This document shows positions 8,917 through 18,580 of a stretch of DNA of 64,000 bases, piece after piece. The stretch lies in assembly GCA_005518205.2 (NCBI GenBank), contig RFFC02000009.1:124001-188000 (forward strand), given 5' to 3'. The position numbers and the translations under genes were made by a program. Origin of the DNA: Hormoscilla sp. GUM202. GTDB taxonomy: Bacteria; Cyanobacteriota; Cyanobacteriia; Cyanobacteriales; Desertifilaceae. Below the pieces are notes generated by a model that worked only from the letters and a program-made list of their open reading frames with translations, searched no databases and was not told the DNA's origin. Position 1 is the first letter of the stretch; every line of letters starts with the position of its first letter.

Positions 8917-10523
8917 TTATTTTTCTGCCAGTCGGTCAAGTTTTTCCCGGGCGGCGAGGGTCGTAAAAGAACGCAGCAGCAGCAGGAACCAGAGTCCGGA
9001 AAAGATAAAGGCCGCGATCGCCCAGTGGCCGGGCTGTACGGCGATCAGCACAGCACCTGCTAAAAAGGAGAAACCGGTCAAGCAGGCGTAAATGAGGCTT
9101 TTCAGGGCCAGGTAAATGCGCTTGAGGGCCCGATCGCTTTCCAGGGAACGCACCCGCACTTGCAATTCGCCCAGTTCGATCCGTTCTTCAAAGCGTCGGA
9201 ATAAAATTTCTGTATTGCTCGGCTGTTGGAGTTTATATTTGACGAAATTCCGGGCCTGTCGGGCTATTTCCCCGATCGCGCCTCCTTTAGAGACAGTTAT
9301 ACTGGTGACAAAAGGTTGAGCTAAGGCCGCAAAATTATATTCCGGATCGAGAGCGCGAGCAATACCGTCCAGAGTTGTTAAGGACTTCATCACAAACATC
9401 ATCTCTGCTGGCAAACGGAATGGTTGCTGCTCGAACATGAGATATAGTTCGTCCTTGATTTCATTAAAAGTTTGGAAATCTATAGGTTTTTCAGTAAACT
9501 TATCTAAGAGGAAGGCGAGCGTTCGTCGGACTGGGGTCATATTAGCAACCCGCTCAATCAACCCCATCTTAATTAAAGTATCCAGCACCTCATCCGTATC
9601 TTTTCTCAAGACTGCAAAAAAGGACCTGACCATTTCATCTTTAGCCAGGGACTTAACTTCGCACATCATCCCGAAGTCGTAGAAAATCAACTGGCAATCT
9701 TGACTCACCGCCAGATTCCCGGGATGAGGATCCGCTTGAAAAAATCCATCCAGTAATAATTGCTTCAGGTAACAAAAAACTCCCAACTGGTTAATCTTCT
9801 TAGGATTTAAACCACAGGCTACTATAGCCGCGCGATCGTCTATTTTAATTCCTGGTAAATATTCCAGGGTCAAAACTTTGGTAGTAGAATATTCCCAGTA
9901 TACCTTGGGGACGATCGCCTGAGTAACATCTCCAAAGTTCTGGCGAAAGCGTTCCGCATTTTCTGCTTCTTTGTGGTAGTCTATCTCTTGATATAAGATC
10001 GTAAAGAACTCGCGATAAATAGCATCCAAGTCATACTTATTAATCCAAGGGAAAGCCCGCTGACAAAAGCGCATGACTTTATGCACGGCTTTGACATCAA
10101 TGTCAAATAACTTTTTTAAGCCCGGACGCTGGACTTTGACTACCACATATTCTCCCGTATGCAGCCGTGCTTTGTGAACCTGTCCCAGACTAGCAGCAGC
10201 TAGGGGAATTGGTTCAAAATCCCGATACAAGGCATAGATCCCACTGCCCAGTTCAGATTCAATCAGGGCGATCGCTGCTTCGGTGCTAAAGGCGGGCACC
10301 CGGTCCTGCAAGTCGGCCAGGGCATCTACATACTCAACGGGTAGCAAATCAGCACCAACCATCGGGCCCGACTGAGAGTCTGCGAGTTATTACCAACTTT
10401 TCCATCCCACCAGAGATAGAACATGAACTTTCCCGCTGCGGTAAATACGTCCATCTGACGTTCCAGGGGAGAATACCGTTCGCGTTGCCAACGCAGGGGT
10501 TTGGGCTTAGCTTTGATCAGCAT
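8917..10523 (-). pseudogene. ABC1/UbiB-family protein kinase-like gene, deleted core
   Basis: The body (10362 to 8917) is a typical AarF/UbiB protein: QDRVPAFS, AAASLGQVHKA (Ala-rich loop), VVVKVQRPG (Lys), QADPHPGN (catalytic loop) and YDFGMM (DFG), then two C-terminal membrane helices. The N-terminus lies in another frame (10523 to about 10390), with YSPLERQMDVF and FYLWWDGKVGN. Between them the segment that normally carries the diagnostic KxGQ motif (roughly 20-25 residues) is missing and the frames no longer join. UbiB-like proteins act in quinone or lipid metabolism at membranes. The lesion should be checked against the possibility of an assembly error. Confidence 0.8.
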
Positions 10524-10736
10524 AATCGGTTAGGGTGTGGTCTTGCACCAGTTGGTTTGGGAAATTTATTCGGGGGGCGAGCGCGTGGGGGCCAGAAACC
10601 GGGTTTCTTAGAGGCTGTTTTAAGGGCGAACAGTGGAGTCACAAAAACCACATGGTTTAAACTAAAGATACGCAAACCATTAGCCCCATATGAGCCATGC
10701 GTTCCCAGGCGGAGCCATGGGAACGAGGCATACACC
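10524..10736. other. Gene-free stretch with dispersed repeats
   Basis: Contains one GAAACCGGGTTTCTT-type repeat (about 10597) and one CGTTCCCAGGCGGAGCCATG-type repeat (about 10700-10730). No gene is supported. Confidence 0.6.
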
Positions 10737-10811
10737 AGTAATCTGACTTTTGACCAATATGAATTGATTAAACCGCTGATTCCACTGGCGAAACCTGGAG
10801 GTGAGAAGTAG
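10737..10811 (+). pseudogene. IS5-type transposase N-terminal scrap
   Basis: About 24 codons reading LTFDQYELIKPLIPLAKPGG, the characteristic opening of IS5-family (IS1031-like) transposases, ended by TAG at 10809. Nothing recognisable of the DDE core follows. Confidence 0.65.
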
Positions 10812-10946
10812 GCATGATGAAAAATATCTTGACTCTCTCGCCAAATATTTATATCACTTTTGGGACCTCTTTCTCCAGGTACAATCAACAATATCTGCAC
10901 AGGCTACCAGGCAACAGGATAAATTGATTTTTTCGATAGCGCAGCG

Positions 10947-11147
10947 CTATCCGACTCCAGGACGAATCAATCTTTCTTTTTGTTTTTCGACATCTTCTTT
11001 ATAAGCCGCATCCAACTTTTTGGCCAAGCTTATAAGTTGTATTAAATTTTCATAGCTGCTCCCGAGCGGCCGCTTCGCTGTATCCTCTTGTTGGGGGAGA
11101 AGCAATACTTCCAAGTTTTGGATATAGATTGTCATTGCTTTGTTCAT
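10947..11147 (-). CDS. Small hypothetical protein
   Basis: A 66-codon frame from ATG 11147 with an amphipathic, Lys/Glu-rich C-terminus (ISLAKKLDAAYKEDVEKQKE). I do not recognise it. The last residues and the region upstream of the start are repeat-like. It could be a fragment of a longer lost gene. Confidence 0.3.
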   Translation of the reverse strand: MNKAMTIYIQNLEVLLLPQQEDTAKRPLGSSYENLIQLISLAKKLDAAYKEDVEKQKERLIRPGVG

Positions 11148-11255
11148 GTAGCCGGACCCCTCGTTCCCTGGCTGCTCTCCTCTGAGCACTCGCTCTCCGC
11201 GCTCGTGCTTCGGGAATGCGCCGCCTGGGAACGGGTTCGGGCTGTGCTTGCCTTT

Positions 11256-11918
11256 CTATGGCATAATTGGGGCACTCACAAGATCGCTCCAGGGCCCTGG
11301 CTTTCCTTTCGGGTTGACCCAGCGCAACCGGTAGTAGGCAATTTTGCCCGCATCTTCGCTATCAAATTTCGATATATAGGGAGTGCGGGTATCGAGGCCG
11401 AAAAATCTCAACTCATCTGTATTCGTCGGCGGTGCGTCCCCGATCTTCACCCAAACTTCTGCCCCCATGACACCAGCAGGTTTAGCCCGACGGTTAGGAG
11501 TGGTTTCGTCGAAGAAACGCACCGTGTGACTCAAGGGTTTGCTTTCAGCGATAATCACGATGGGGCGCGTTGTGGGGACGCTAATGGGAGTGCGGTTGCT
11601 TTCGGGGACGGTGATACCCAGGGCGGCACGGTGGGCGTTAGTAATGGTATCGCTAGCTTGCAGTTTGCGGACTTGGCTGCGGATCTCGTTTTCCCAGGCT
11701 TGGCGGTCTTCGTTTTTTTGCTGGCGCGCGCTTTGGGCCGCTGCTTGGGCGTTGAGATGGACTTCGTAGGAGGTTTCCCAGCCAGATTGAGTAGCGATGA
11801 GGGTGACAATATCCTCGTTGCTGACCTTAAGTTCGGCTTTATTAGTTTGCAAGTAGCTGAGGAAATTTATTTGCCAGTTATTGAAATCATTGTCAGGGGA
11901 AGGAATGTAGTCGGCCAT
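11256..11918 (-). CDS. Hypothetical protein with fibronectin-III-like C-terminus
   Basis: From ATG 11918 (AGGA eight bases upstream) the 220-residue protein starts MADYIPSPDNDFNNWQ, has a helical Ala/Gln-rich middle (AQAAAQSARQQKNEDRQAWE) and a beta-rich C-terminus ending with YYRLRWVNPKGKPGPWSD, which looks like the last strands of a fibronectin type III fold. The same architecture is common in bacterial proteins of unknown function. No signal peptide. The open frame extends 29 codons upstream but the MADY start is more natural. Flanked on both sides by repeats. Confidence 0.7.
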   Translation of the reverse strand: MADYIPSPDNDFNNWQINFLSYLQTNKAELKVSNEDIVTLIATQSGWETSYEVHLNAQAAAQSARQQKNEDRQAWENEIRSQVRKLQASDTITNAHRAALGITVPESNRTPISVPTTRPIVIIAESKPLSHTVRFFDETTPNRRAKPAGVMGAEVWVKIGDAPPTNTDELRFFGLDTRTPYISKFDSEDAGKIAYYRLRWVNPKGKPGPWSDLVSAPIMP

Positions 11919-12005
11919 TGAGATATCCTGTTCGCGATTAATTTGGTAAAAATACTGAGCCTGATGCCAAGCAGTTGCTCTGGCGGGACAAAATGCCGCC
12001 TCCAA

Positions 12006-12827
12006 AGGGCTTTCTCGCTTTTAGGCGTTGGCTGAAAAGGTCGCTGTGCGATGCCTAGTGCTCAGACAATGTCTCCACCGGTAGTGCGAATACGATGTCC
12101 TCCAGGTTTCGACGATGCCTGAGCGATGCCTTCCGGGTTTTCGCCGTGCGTCCGGAAGGCATCGTAGGTTGCCTGCGTTGCATCCCGATTTTTCCGGAAC
12201 GGTAGGCATCGAAGTGCGTCCGGGAGACATCAAGCTCCCAGGAGACATCGAGCTCCCAGGAGACATCGAGCTGGACTGGCGACATCGAGCGCGCTTTAGA
12301 CATCGAAGCCAAAGCGATCGCCCCTTAACAATAGATATATTTTATCATGGAATAACTCAGTCATGCCCCTCTGTGACTGAGTTATTCCTTGGGGTAATTG
12401 TTCAGTTCCTGAAGTAACTGTTCAGTTCCTGGAGTAACTGAGTCATGCCACCGAGTACGAGAGTCATGCCCTGGCGGCACAAAGTTTTGCTTTGACTTGA
12501 AACAATGTTACCAAGGGCGATCTGAGTCACTCTCAGGCCGGAAAAAGTCCCTCCCAGGCCAAAGTCAAATCCGATCGCGTAGCGTGGCGTCAGCCATGTC
12601 TCTGCCAGAGCTGTTGTCCCAGGGGACATGGCTGCTTCGATGTCTCCCGGACGACGAAAACCCGGGAGACATCGCTCCAGCAAGGGATACGGCACACAGG
12701 AGACATCGCTGCAACATTTTTCTCGATCTCTCCGGAATGCTGCCAAGTTTAAGTGTAGGGATTAGTAATAGCAAAAGTATCCGAGTATACATAGTTGATG
12801 AATGGCGAGTGCTAGCGAGGGAGAGCA
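12006..12827. repeat. Repeat field: GGAGACATCGA units and other short palindromes
   Basis: No gene is visible in 820 bp. Several units built on GGGAGACATCGAGCTCCCA follow one another at 12222-12300, with relatives at 12630-12705 and elsewhere (38100-38145, 49290-49310, 51827-51872, 52240-52395). A GCGTAGCGTGGCGTCAGCC repeat lies at about 12580. Repeats of GTTCAGTTCCTGAAGTAACT also occur (12400-12440). Confidence 0.8.
12349..12388. repeat. 15-bp perfect hairpin
   Basis: GGAATAACTCAGTCA (12349-12363) pairs with TGACTGAGTTATTCC (12374-12388) over a 10-base loop. No T tract follows, so it is not a clear terminator. It may be the tip of a small mobile element. Confidence 0.85.
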
Positions 12828-13700
12828 ATGGGCAAGCAAGATAATTTAGCAGATCTGCTGGTTAGAAGAGCGCTCATAAAGCCAGAAAGCACAGCTTATA
12901 TGGCTGCAAGACGGGGAAAAAGAAAGCGACATATTGACTTATTTTGACTTGGACTCTTCTTCCAGGGCGATCGCATCCCACCCTCAACTCGCAAAACAAT
13001 GTTAGCCATTTAGGTCTTGACTCTTTAATGGCGCTCCAATTTAATCAGCAGCTATTCATGGATCTGGGAATAGACATCTCAATGGAGAAGTTGCTAGAAG
13101 GAATGACCATTGCTGATTTGGCCAGCTATTTAGAAGCTCAAATTGGAGCCAGTATTGGAGGAGAAGAACTGCCAACCCAGGCGACAGCTACTCCCTTACC
13201 AGTAATCTCCCCTTCCCCAGAGCAGCGCTACGAACCATTTCCCCTCACAGACATTCAACAAGCTTACTGGCTCGGTCGCCAAGGGATATTTGACATCGGC
13301 AATAGCACCCCACGCTTACCTGGAAATTGACAGTAATGACCTCGACCTGGAACGGCTGAACCAAGCTTGGCAAAAGCTGATGGAACGGCACGATATGCTG
13401 CGGATGAGGCTCTTACCAAATGGCCAGCAGCAAGTGAGCGAGGTTGTCCCTCACTATCAGATTCCCATTTTGGACTTGGGGGGAGACCCAGAGGCAATAA
13501 CGGCCAGGCTGGAGCAGATTCGCTCAGAGATGTCTCACCAGGTATTGCCAGGGGCAGATGGATTTCTATTTGACATTCGAGCAACCGTGCGGTCCTCGCA
13601 AGTGCGGCTGCACTTGAGCTTCGATCTCCTCATAGCTGATATCTGGAGCATGTTGATGAAACCCGGCCAATTCTTCCTGTTCATCTCGCGCTGCATGCAT
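12828..13700 (+). pseudogene. Decayed lipopeptide NRPS: FAAL start, carrier, heterocyclization domain
   Basis: ATG 12828 follows GAGGGAGAG. The frame reads NLADLLVRRALIKPESTAYM, then after a one-base shift LQDGEKESDILTYFDLD and SRAIA, which is the beginning of a fatty acyl-AMP ligase. The adenylation body is missing: from about 13005 another frame gives a carrier domain (HLGLDSLMALQF, with the Ser that takes phosphopantetheine; TIADLASYLE). Next comes a condensation-type domain opening (YEPFPLTDIQQAYWLGRQ), a frameshift near 13300, and LNQAWQKLMERHDMLR to FDLLIADIWS, the D-x4-D-x2-S motif of heterocyclization (Cy) domains. It then ends. The remains imply a lost megasynthase for a fatty-acylated, thiazoline/oxazoline-containing product. 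Confidence 0.75.
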
Positions 13701-15247
13701 GGTTCTGAACCGAATACTTCTAAGTCATCCACACGTTACGGCTGGTCAACCCGCTTTGTGACCACAGACGTGAGGGTATATGCAGATGGTGGGGATTCTT
13801 TTCATCACTTCGGGGAAGATTTATCCCTAGAGCGGTATGCGGCTGTTCTAGTTGCCGCCAACTCCCGTATTATTTGTACTTTTTTGTATTATTTAACTGG
13901 CTCATCTCCTCCAATTTGTGCTATAATAACACGTAATTCAAGACTTCGCGTATTATCTGTACTTTTTTGTATTATCAACCCGACCCTCCAATTCCGGAAG
14001 TTCGTGTAGCCTTGGTTGTTAAATCTAGCAGGGGCTAAGACCTGTTGTTGCAAGGCCTATTGTTATAGCCCCGACAGGGGTTAGGGGAGGGGGGGTGGGG
14101 GGGTAGTGGATTATTGTTTGGGTTGGTTTAGATTTAGAGGTAGATTTGGCTTTGCGAGTAGATTTAGATTTTTTTAGCTGGGGGCGAGTCATAACCTCCC
14201 AGGGATAACCTGGCACCGAAGCGGCCTGTATACACGGGTGCTAGCAGGTGGCGATCGCCATCAATAAGGTGCCATTTGCTCGCAATCACCTCGCAGCTTG
14301 CGAGAGCATCGTTCAGTACGCCGGTGCCAGCAGGTGGCGACTGCGAGTCATAACCTCCCAGGGAGCAATAACCTCCCTGGGAAGCGGCCTGTATACGCCG
14401 GTGCCAGCCCTCTGATTTAGGCTCCCTCAGCAAATTGCGACACCTCTGGCCGATTAGGGACAAGTTAGATGATAAGCGCAAGCCATTGGGGGAGTTGGGG
14501 GAGAGATGTCCTAAGAAGCCAACGCCTGGAGTAATGTCCAGGATAAGCTGACGTGGGACGGATATGATGGAAAGTCAAGGGAAAAAGTAACTTTGAAAAT
14601 AATTTCAACAACTGCTTAAACTAGCCTTGACAGCGAAAAATACAACAGACTTCCTGAATTGTCAGCATAGAAACCCATAACATCCCGAGACTGCTGCACC
14701 AGTGGATAATTATCGGCCTCCGGGTAACTTGCGAGTTCCGCTATTGAGGCAGTCCGATCATTGTGGTCTAGTACCCATACGAACTTCCGGAATTACTAGG
14801 AGTGACCAGGGAGACCCTGGTCACCAGAGAATATGTCGATAATATGTCGATTCACAGATGTCTGAATTTGTCAAGTTATATTAATGGACCGACGCTCTAG
14901 AGCGTCAGTCCAGTAGAGGGGGATTGACAAAAAGAAAAAAATGTGTATATGCTAAGCTGTCGCGCATTTACAATGCATAGTCCAAAATGGCCATTATGGC
15001 GCAAACGCTTATGTCTACAGGGTTGCCACGATTTATCCCGATAGGGAAATATGCAATTTAGATGCATCACAGCTTACCCTGGTTCCCAGGGTCTCCCTGG
15101 AAATGGGAAGTCACGAGGCGGCCGCCGCCTCGGGGTAATTATCGGCCTCCGGGTAACTTGTGAGTTCCGCATCTTGGGTCGTCTATTGAGGCCAGGAGGC
15201 AGAGCCTCAACTAGGAGTGACCAGGGAGACCCTGGTCACCAGAGAAT
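13701..15247. repeat. Repeat-rich gene-free region
   Basis: Nothing here resembles a gene over 1.5 kb. It has a duplicated CGTATTATTTGTACTTTTTT-like segment (13867-13890, 13947-13973), a G-rich tract near 14075-14105, CATAACCTCCCAGGGA repeats with GCCGGTGCCAGC modules (14185-14410), and a roughly 120-bp direct repeat: 14702-14832 and 15130-15250 share AATTATCGGCCTCCGGGTAA at one end and TGGTCACCAGAGAATATG at the other. A short reverse-strand frame (14025-14216) is Lys/Ser-rich and repeat-derived at its end; I do not call it a gene. Confidence 0.75.
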
Positions 15248-15475
15248 ATGAAGATTCGTCTAAGAACAATTGGAGTTAGTGCTAGCAGTTTGCTACTAGT
15301 ATTATTCCTAGCGCCAGGCGATTGTGCTATACCACATCAATGCAGAGATTTGCTATATGCCCTTTCCCCTTTATCCCATTCTGTAACAGCAATTGCGGAA
15401 GTTCGGACAGATATTAGACTACAACAGAGAGACGGCAATTACATACTATTATCTGACTCTGGTAATTGCCCTTGA
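15248..15475 (+). CDS. Small putative secreted protein
   Basis: A 75-codon frame starts exactly where a repeat copy ends. Its first 27 residues look like a signal peptide (RLRTIGVSASSLLLVLFLAP...). The rest has no recognised motif. It overlaps the 3' end of the convergent DUF4351 gene by 37 bases. It may be a remnant. Confidence 0.3.
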   Translation: MKIRLRTIGVSASSLLLVLFLAPGDCAIPHQCRDLLYALSPLSHSVTAIAEVRTDIRLQQRDGNYILLSDSGNCP

Positions 15476-16392
15476 GGGTCACTTGACAACCGAGCCAAAA
15501 ATTCATCCCGTTCTAAAGAAGACAACTCTAGCATCAGATTGGTCACTTCTGTCATCGACAACTTTAGCAAGGGCTCGATCGTTGCCGCCAAAGTTTCATC
15601 GATCGCGCCAAATCTGGCGAGGAGGAAGTTTTCGATAAACTGACGCTTCATCTGGACTTGTCCTCGTTCGATACCTTCTTGTAAGGTAGCTTCCCGCCAT
15701 TCCAAATATGCTGAGGATAATTCCATAATCAACTCCTGTTCTTCTGATGTTGTCGCTTCTTTTTTTTGGAGATTGGAATACCACATCCCCACGAGTTCCA
15801 ATATATTTTTACGCAAGGGCTCGTCTTTGGGCAGATCGGAGAGTTCTTTAAATGCCTGCTGCTGAACCTGCCCCTTTCCTAGTATTCGCAACCATAAGGT
15901 TTCTCTGGTTGCCGGAAGTTGGTTGATGACGACGATCGCCAGTTTATATCCATCCGGTGCAAAATATACCCCTTCTGGCCAGCCTTCTTTCTCCTTGGCC
16001 CCGAACTGCGAGAGCACCGACTCCGATACTGTGGGACAAAGAATCCACAACATGGGGAATTCTGATTCACTCAGAGTTCTTTTTTCTCTTTTTTCTCGCG
16101 CTGCTCGGCGCTGCAATTCTCCATAGAATATTAACTGTCGGCGCAGACAGTTGCGGATTTCTATTGGCGATAGTTGTGCTCTCACCGGTTCTAGTAAGCA
16201 TTCTTTCTCTACTATCGATCCTAGCAATCCCAGTCGGGACCGTTGTGCTTGAGAAGATGGATCGGGTACGAACCATGCATCTATTTGCCGTGGTTCGTCT
16301 TTCACTTCCAAGGGAGCCTGAAATTGGCCTAAGGATTTTAGGAGTTCCTCCAGACAATCCTTGGCAAAACGGTCATGGGGTGTTCGTGTCAT
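15439..16392 (-). CDS. DUF4351-type (Rpn/PDDEXK-like) protein
   Basis: A 317-residue protein starting MTRTPHDRFAKDCLEELL. The N-terminal half (KDEPRQIDAWFVPDP ... LLEPVRAQLSPIEIRNCLRRQLIFYGE) resembles cyanobacterial proteins related to Rpn/PD-(D/E)XK putative nucleases; the C-terminal helical part (IENFLLARFGAIDETLAATIEPLLKLSMTEV) matches a DUF4351-like tail. Proteins of this type are numerous in filamentous cyanobacteria and may act on DNA, but the activity of this one is not known. The gene is alone. Confidence 0.75.
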   Translation of the reverse strand: MTRTPHDRFAKDCLEELLKSLGQFQAPLEVKDEPRQIDAWFVPDPSSQAQRSRLGLLGSIVEKECLLEPVRAQLSPIEIRNCLRRQLIFYGELQRRAAREKREKRTLSESEFPMLWILCPTVSESVLSQFGAKEKEGWPEGVYFAPDGYKLAIVVINQLPATRETLWLRILGKGQVQQQAFKELSDLPKDEPLRKNILELVGMWYSNLQKKEATTSEEQELIMELSSAYLEWREATLQEGIERGQVQMKRQFIENFLLARFGAIDETLAATIEPLLKLSMTEVTNLMLELSSLERDEFLARLSSDPQGQLPESDNSM

Positions 16393-16586
16393 AGCAATCT
16401 ACCGGTTTTCAATATATTATAGTTCACTTCACGATCCGGCAGCATCATAAATTTTCCGCTCTTGGGAAGCTGGGGTGATATTTTTTCTTGTCGCCCTCAC
16501 TGACGTAACTGGCGATCGCCCCCGATTGAGATCTACGTACTCGCTCCATTAACTCCGAAATACGAGCGATCGGCACAACTTCCAGC

Positions 16587-17219
16587 CTAAAACTCATCAT
16601 CTTCATCGGATGCCTCAATCTCCATGGCTACAATCTCTCGCCATAATGATACCACAGATTCATCCACGTCTGCTGCCACTAACCCATCTAGCACTGCTCC
16701 TGACTCCACCTTTAACTCCGGAAATGTCAATAATAACATCGCCAAATCCCGCCAATCTGTACCCGCCTTGGGCTTTCCACGGCGCTGATGGTATGAAATT
16801 ACCTTACTCACCACCAACTCTGCTGGAGCCATCACTAAAACTTGCTCGATACAGCGATTTGCTGGTAACATCTCTACTTGTCGAATATCCATCAAATGGC
16901 GATTTTCCTTTTTCCGATCCTGATATAACCGATAACCCTTTCCTCCCTTTACCATTCTCACCCGCACCGCAATGTAAAACCTTTCGCTCAAATAACTCCG
17001 CAACTCTTCGGCCAAAGAAGCTGCTTGTAGGGACAACACGTCAATATCCTGTGTCATACGCGGCTCCCCGACATAAGCATTTACTGCCTGGGCTCCAAAG
17101 ACAACAACATCTTGGCGATCGCGCAAAAACTCAAACACTGCACGATGCAAAGTCGCCAATGGCAAAGATTCGCGATTCATAAACTCTTGAAAACTTAAGG
17201 CATCTGCAATTAAAACCAT
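16587..17219 (-). CDS. Nucleotidyltransferase-like protein (AbiEii/MNT type)
   Basis: ATG 17219 gives about 210 residues. VVVFGAQAVNAYVGEPRMTQDIDVLS fits the minimal nucleotidyltransferase pattern (G-x-x-A-V-x-x-Y ... R-x-T-x-D-I-D) with the two catalytic Asp residues in DID. RLVQFRxxxxRHLMDIRQVE-like strands and an acidic C-terminus (EIEASDEDDEF) follow. Such proteins serve as toxins or antitoxins in AbiE/MenT-like pairs or act as stand-alone enzymes; no partner gene is adjacent here, so the role is open. An alternative TTG start lies at 17231. Confidence 0.7.
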   Translation of the reverse strand: MVLIADALSFQEFMNRESLPLATLHRAVFEFLRDRQDVVVFGAQAVNAYVGEPRMTQDIDVLSLQAASLAEELRSYLSERFYIAVRVRMVKGGKGYRLYQDRKKENRHLMDIRQVEMLPANRCIEQVLVMAPAELVVSKVISYHQRRGKPKAGTDWRDLAMLLLTFPELKVESGAVLDGLVAADVDESVVSLWREIVAMEIEASDEDDEF

Positions 17220-17905
17220 AATCGTCCCCAAATTCCAACTTATCTCACGAACAACTCACTCGTTCGGAGTACGCCCACTACTTCTCGGTTAATAACCTGT
17301 CCGGAGCGAGGGGGGCTCAAACCGACATTCTAGGAATCGTCGCTGGGATCCCCCCCGAAGCAATCTTCCCGATGACGCCAAGAACGCTCTTCATATCATA
17401 CGAGGCGGGGATTGCTTCGGGGGGGTATGTAGCAATTTCCCATAAGTTAATTGCTACATACCCCCCCCTCGCAATGACAACCTATATCCAAAACCTTGAA
17501 GTATTACATCTACGCCCACTACTCAATAATTGTAGGTTTTGCAAGTGACAAGTAAAAGAACCCACCAGAGCGCAGTTGCGCTCGACTACGGGATTTCAGC
17601 ATTTGGCTTTCTTGGTTGTGGGATGGTAGTGTCAGGCCAGTATAATGCTACTGGGTCGGCAATGCTCTCCTCTCCGCACTCGCTGGAAGCGCTCGTGCTT
17701 CGGGATGCGCTGGACCGCGACGCGCCAGCACGGTAGGTTCCCGACCAGTCGGCATCAGCGCATCCCGGAGCGTGCCCTGAGGCGCGCACGCGCAGAGGAG
17801 AGCAGCCCCGGGTGCAAATGTAACGGGATAGAGCCACAGAAATTACTGCTGACTTGCTACAAATTAGAAGAACATTAAACAGAACAACCGATTAACGACC
17901 TAGCC
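17220..17905. repeat. Gene-free region with two large inverted repeats
   Basis: ATCCCCCCCGAAGCAATC (17348-17365) is the reverse complement of 17410-17427, and that arm continues as GGGGGGGTATGTAGCAATT (about 17421-17439), which pairs with AATTGCTACATACCCCCC (about 17449-17468). A GC-rich inverted repeat follows: TGCTCTCCTCT (17663-17673) with AGAGGAGAGCA (17794-17804), and inside it CGGGATGCGCT (17701-17711) with AGCGCATCCCG (17757-17767). A related half-copy lies at 11168-11225. No gene seen. Confidence 0.8.
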
Positions 17906-18580
17906 ATGCTGGATAGCTTAAGACTAGACGAAGCAGTAGAATTTGCCGAAAACCCAGAGCCTCGTTGTCCCTGCGTTCTCCTCCTGGATACCTCTGGCTC
18001 CATGCAGGGACCGGCTCTTGATGCCTTAAATCAAGGACTGCAAACTTTTAGAACCGACTTGATTAAAGATTCCCTCGCGGCCCGCCGGGTGGAAGTGGCG
18101 ATCGTCACCTTTAATAACGATATCAGGATCGAGCAAGATTTCGTTACTGCCGACCAGTTCGAGCCGCCTATTCTGACAGCCCAAGGCCAGACTTTCATGG
18201 GTAGCGCCATTCACAAAGCCCTGGACACGATCCAAGCCCGCAAAGCTGAATATCGGGCCAATGGCATTGCTTACTATCGCCCCTGGGTATTTATGATTAC
18301 CGATGGGTCGCCCCAGGGAGAAGGGGAAGATGTGGTCAGTAAGGCCGCCCAGCGCATTAGAGATGAAGAGGTTCAGAAGCACGTGGCTTTTTTTGCTGTG
18401 GGGGTGGAAAATGCGGACATGGAACGTCTGGCGGAAATCGTGACCCGCACGCCTGTGAAGCTCAAAGGACTAAACTTTGTCGAGATGTTCCTCTGGCTTT
18501 CCGCTAGTATGTCAGCAGTGTCTCATTCTAAGCTAGACGATCAGGTGGCCTTGCCGCCGCCCGGTTGGGGAACTGTCTGA
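17906..18580 (+). CDS. von Willebrand factor A (TerY-like) protein
   Basis: A 224-residue single-domain VWA protein. CVLLLDTSGSM at residues 23-33 is a complete MIDAS motif (D-x-S-x-S), with the Thr of GQTFMGSAI near residue 95 and Asp of MITDGSPQ near 132 completing metal binding. It resembles the TerY family, which occurs with a PP2C phosphatase and a kinase. The stop overlaps the ATG of the phosphatase gene (TGATG), so the two are translationally coupled. Likely cytoplasmic adaptor that brings partners together in a metal-dependent way. Confidence 0.88.
   Translation: MLDSLRLDEAVEFAENPEPRCPCVLLLDTSGSMQGPALDALNQGLQTFRTDLIKDSLAARRVEVAIVTFNNDIRIEQDFVTADQFEPPILTAQGQTFMGSAIHKALDTIQARKAEYRANGIAYYRPWVFMITDGSPQGEGEDVVSKAAQRIRDEEVQKHVAFFAVGVENADMERLAEIVTRTPVKLKGLNFVEMFLWLSASMSAVSHSKLDDQVALPPPGWGTV

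Noticed and set aside
14025..14216. 63-codon Lys/Ser-rich reverse frame
   Set aside because: The final third is translated repeat and there is no ribosome site; evidence too thin for a gene.
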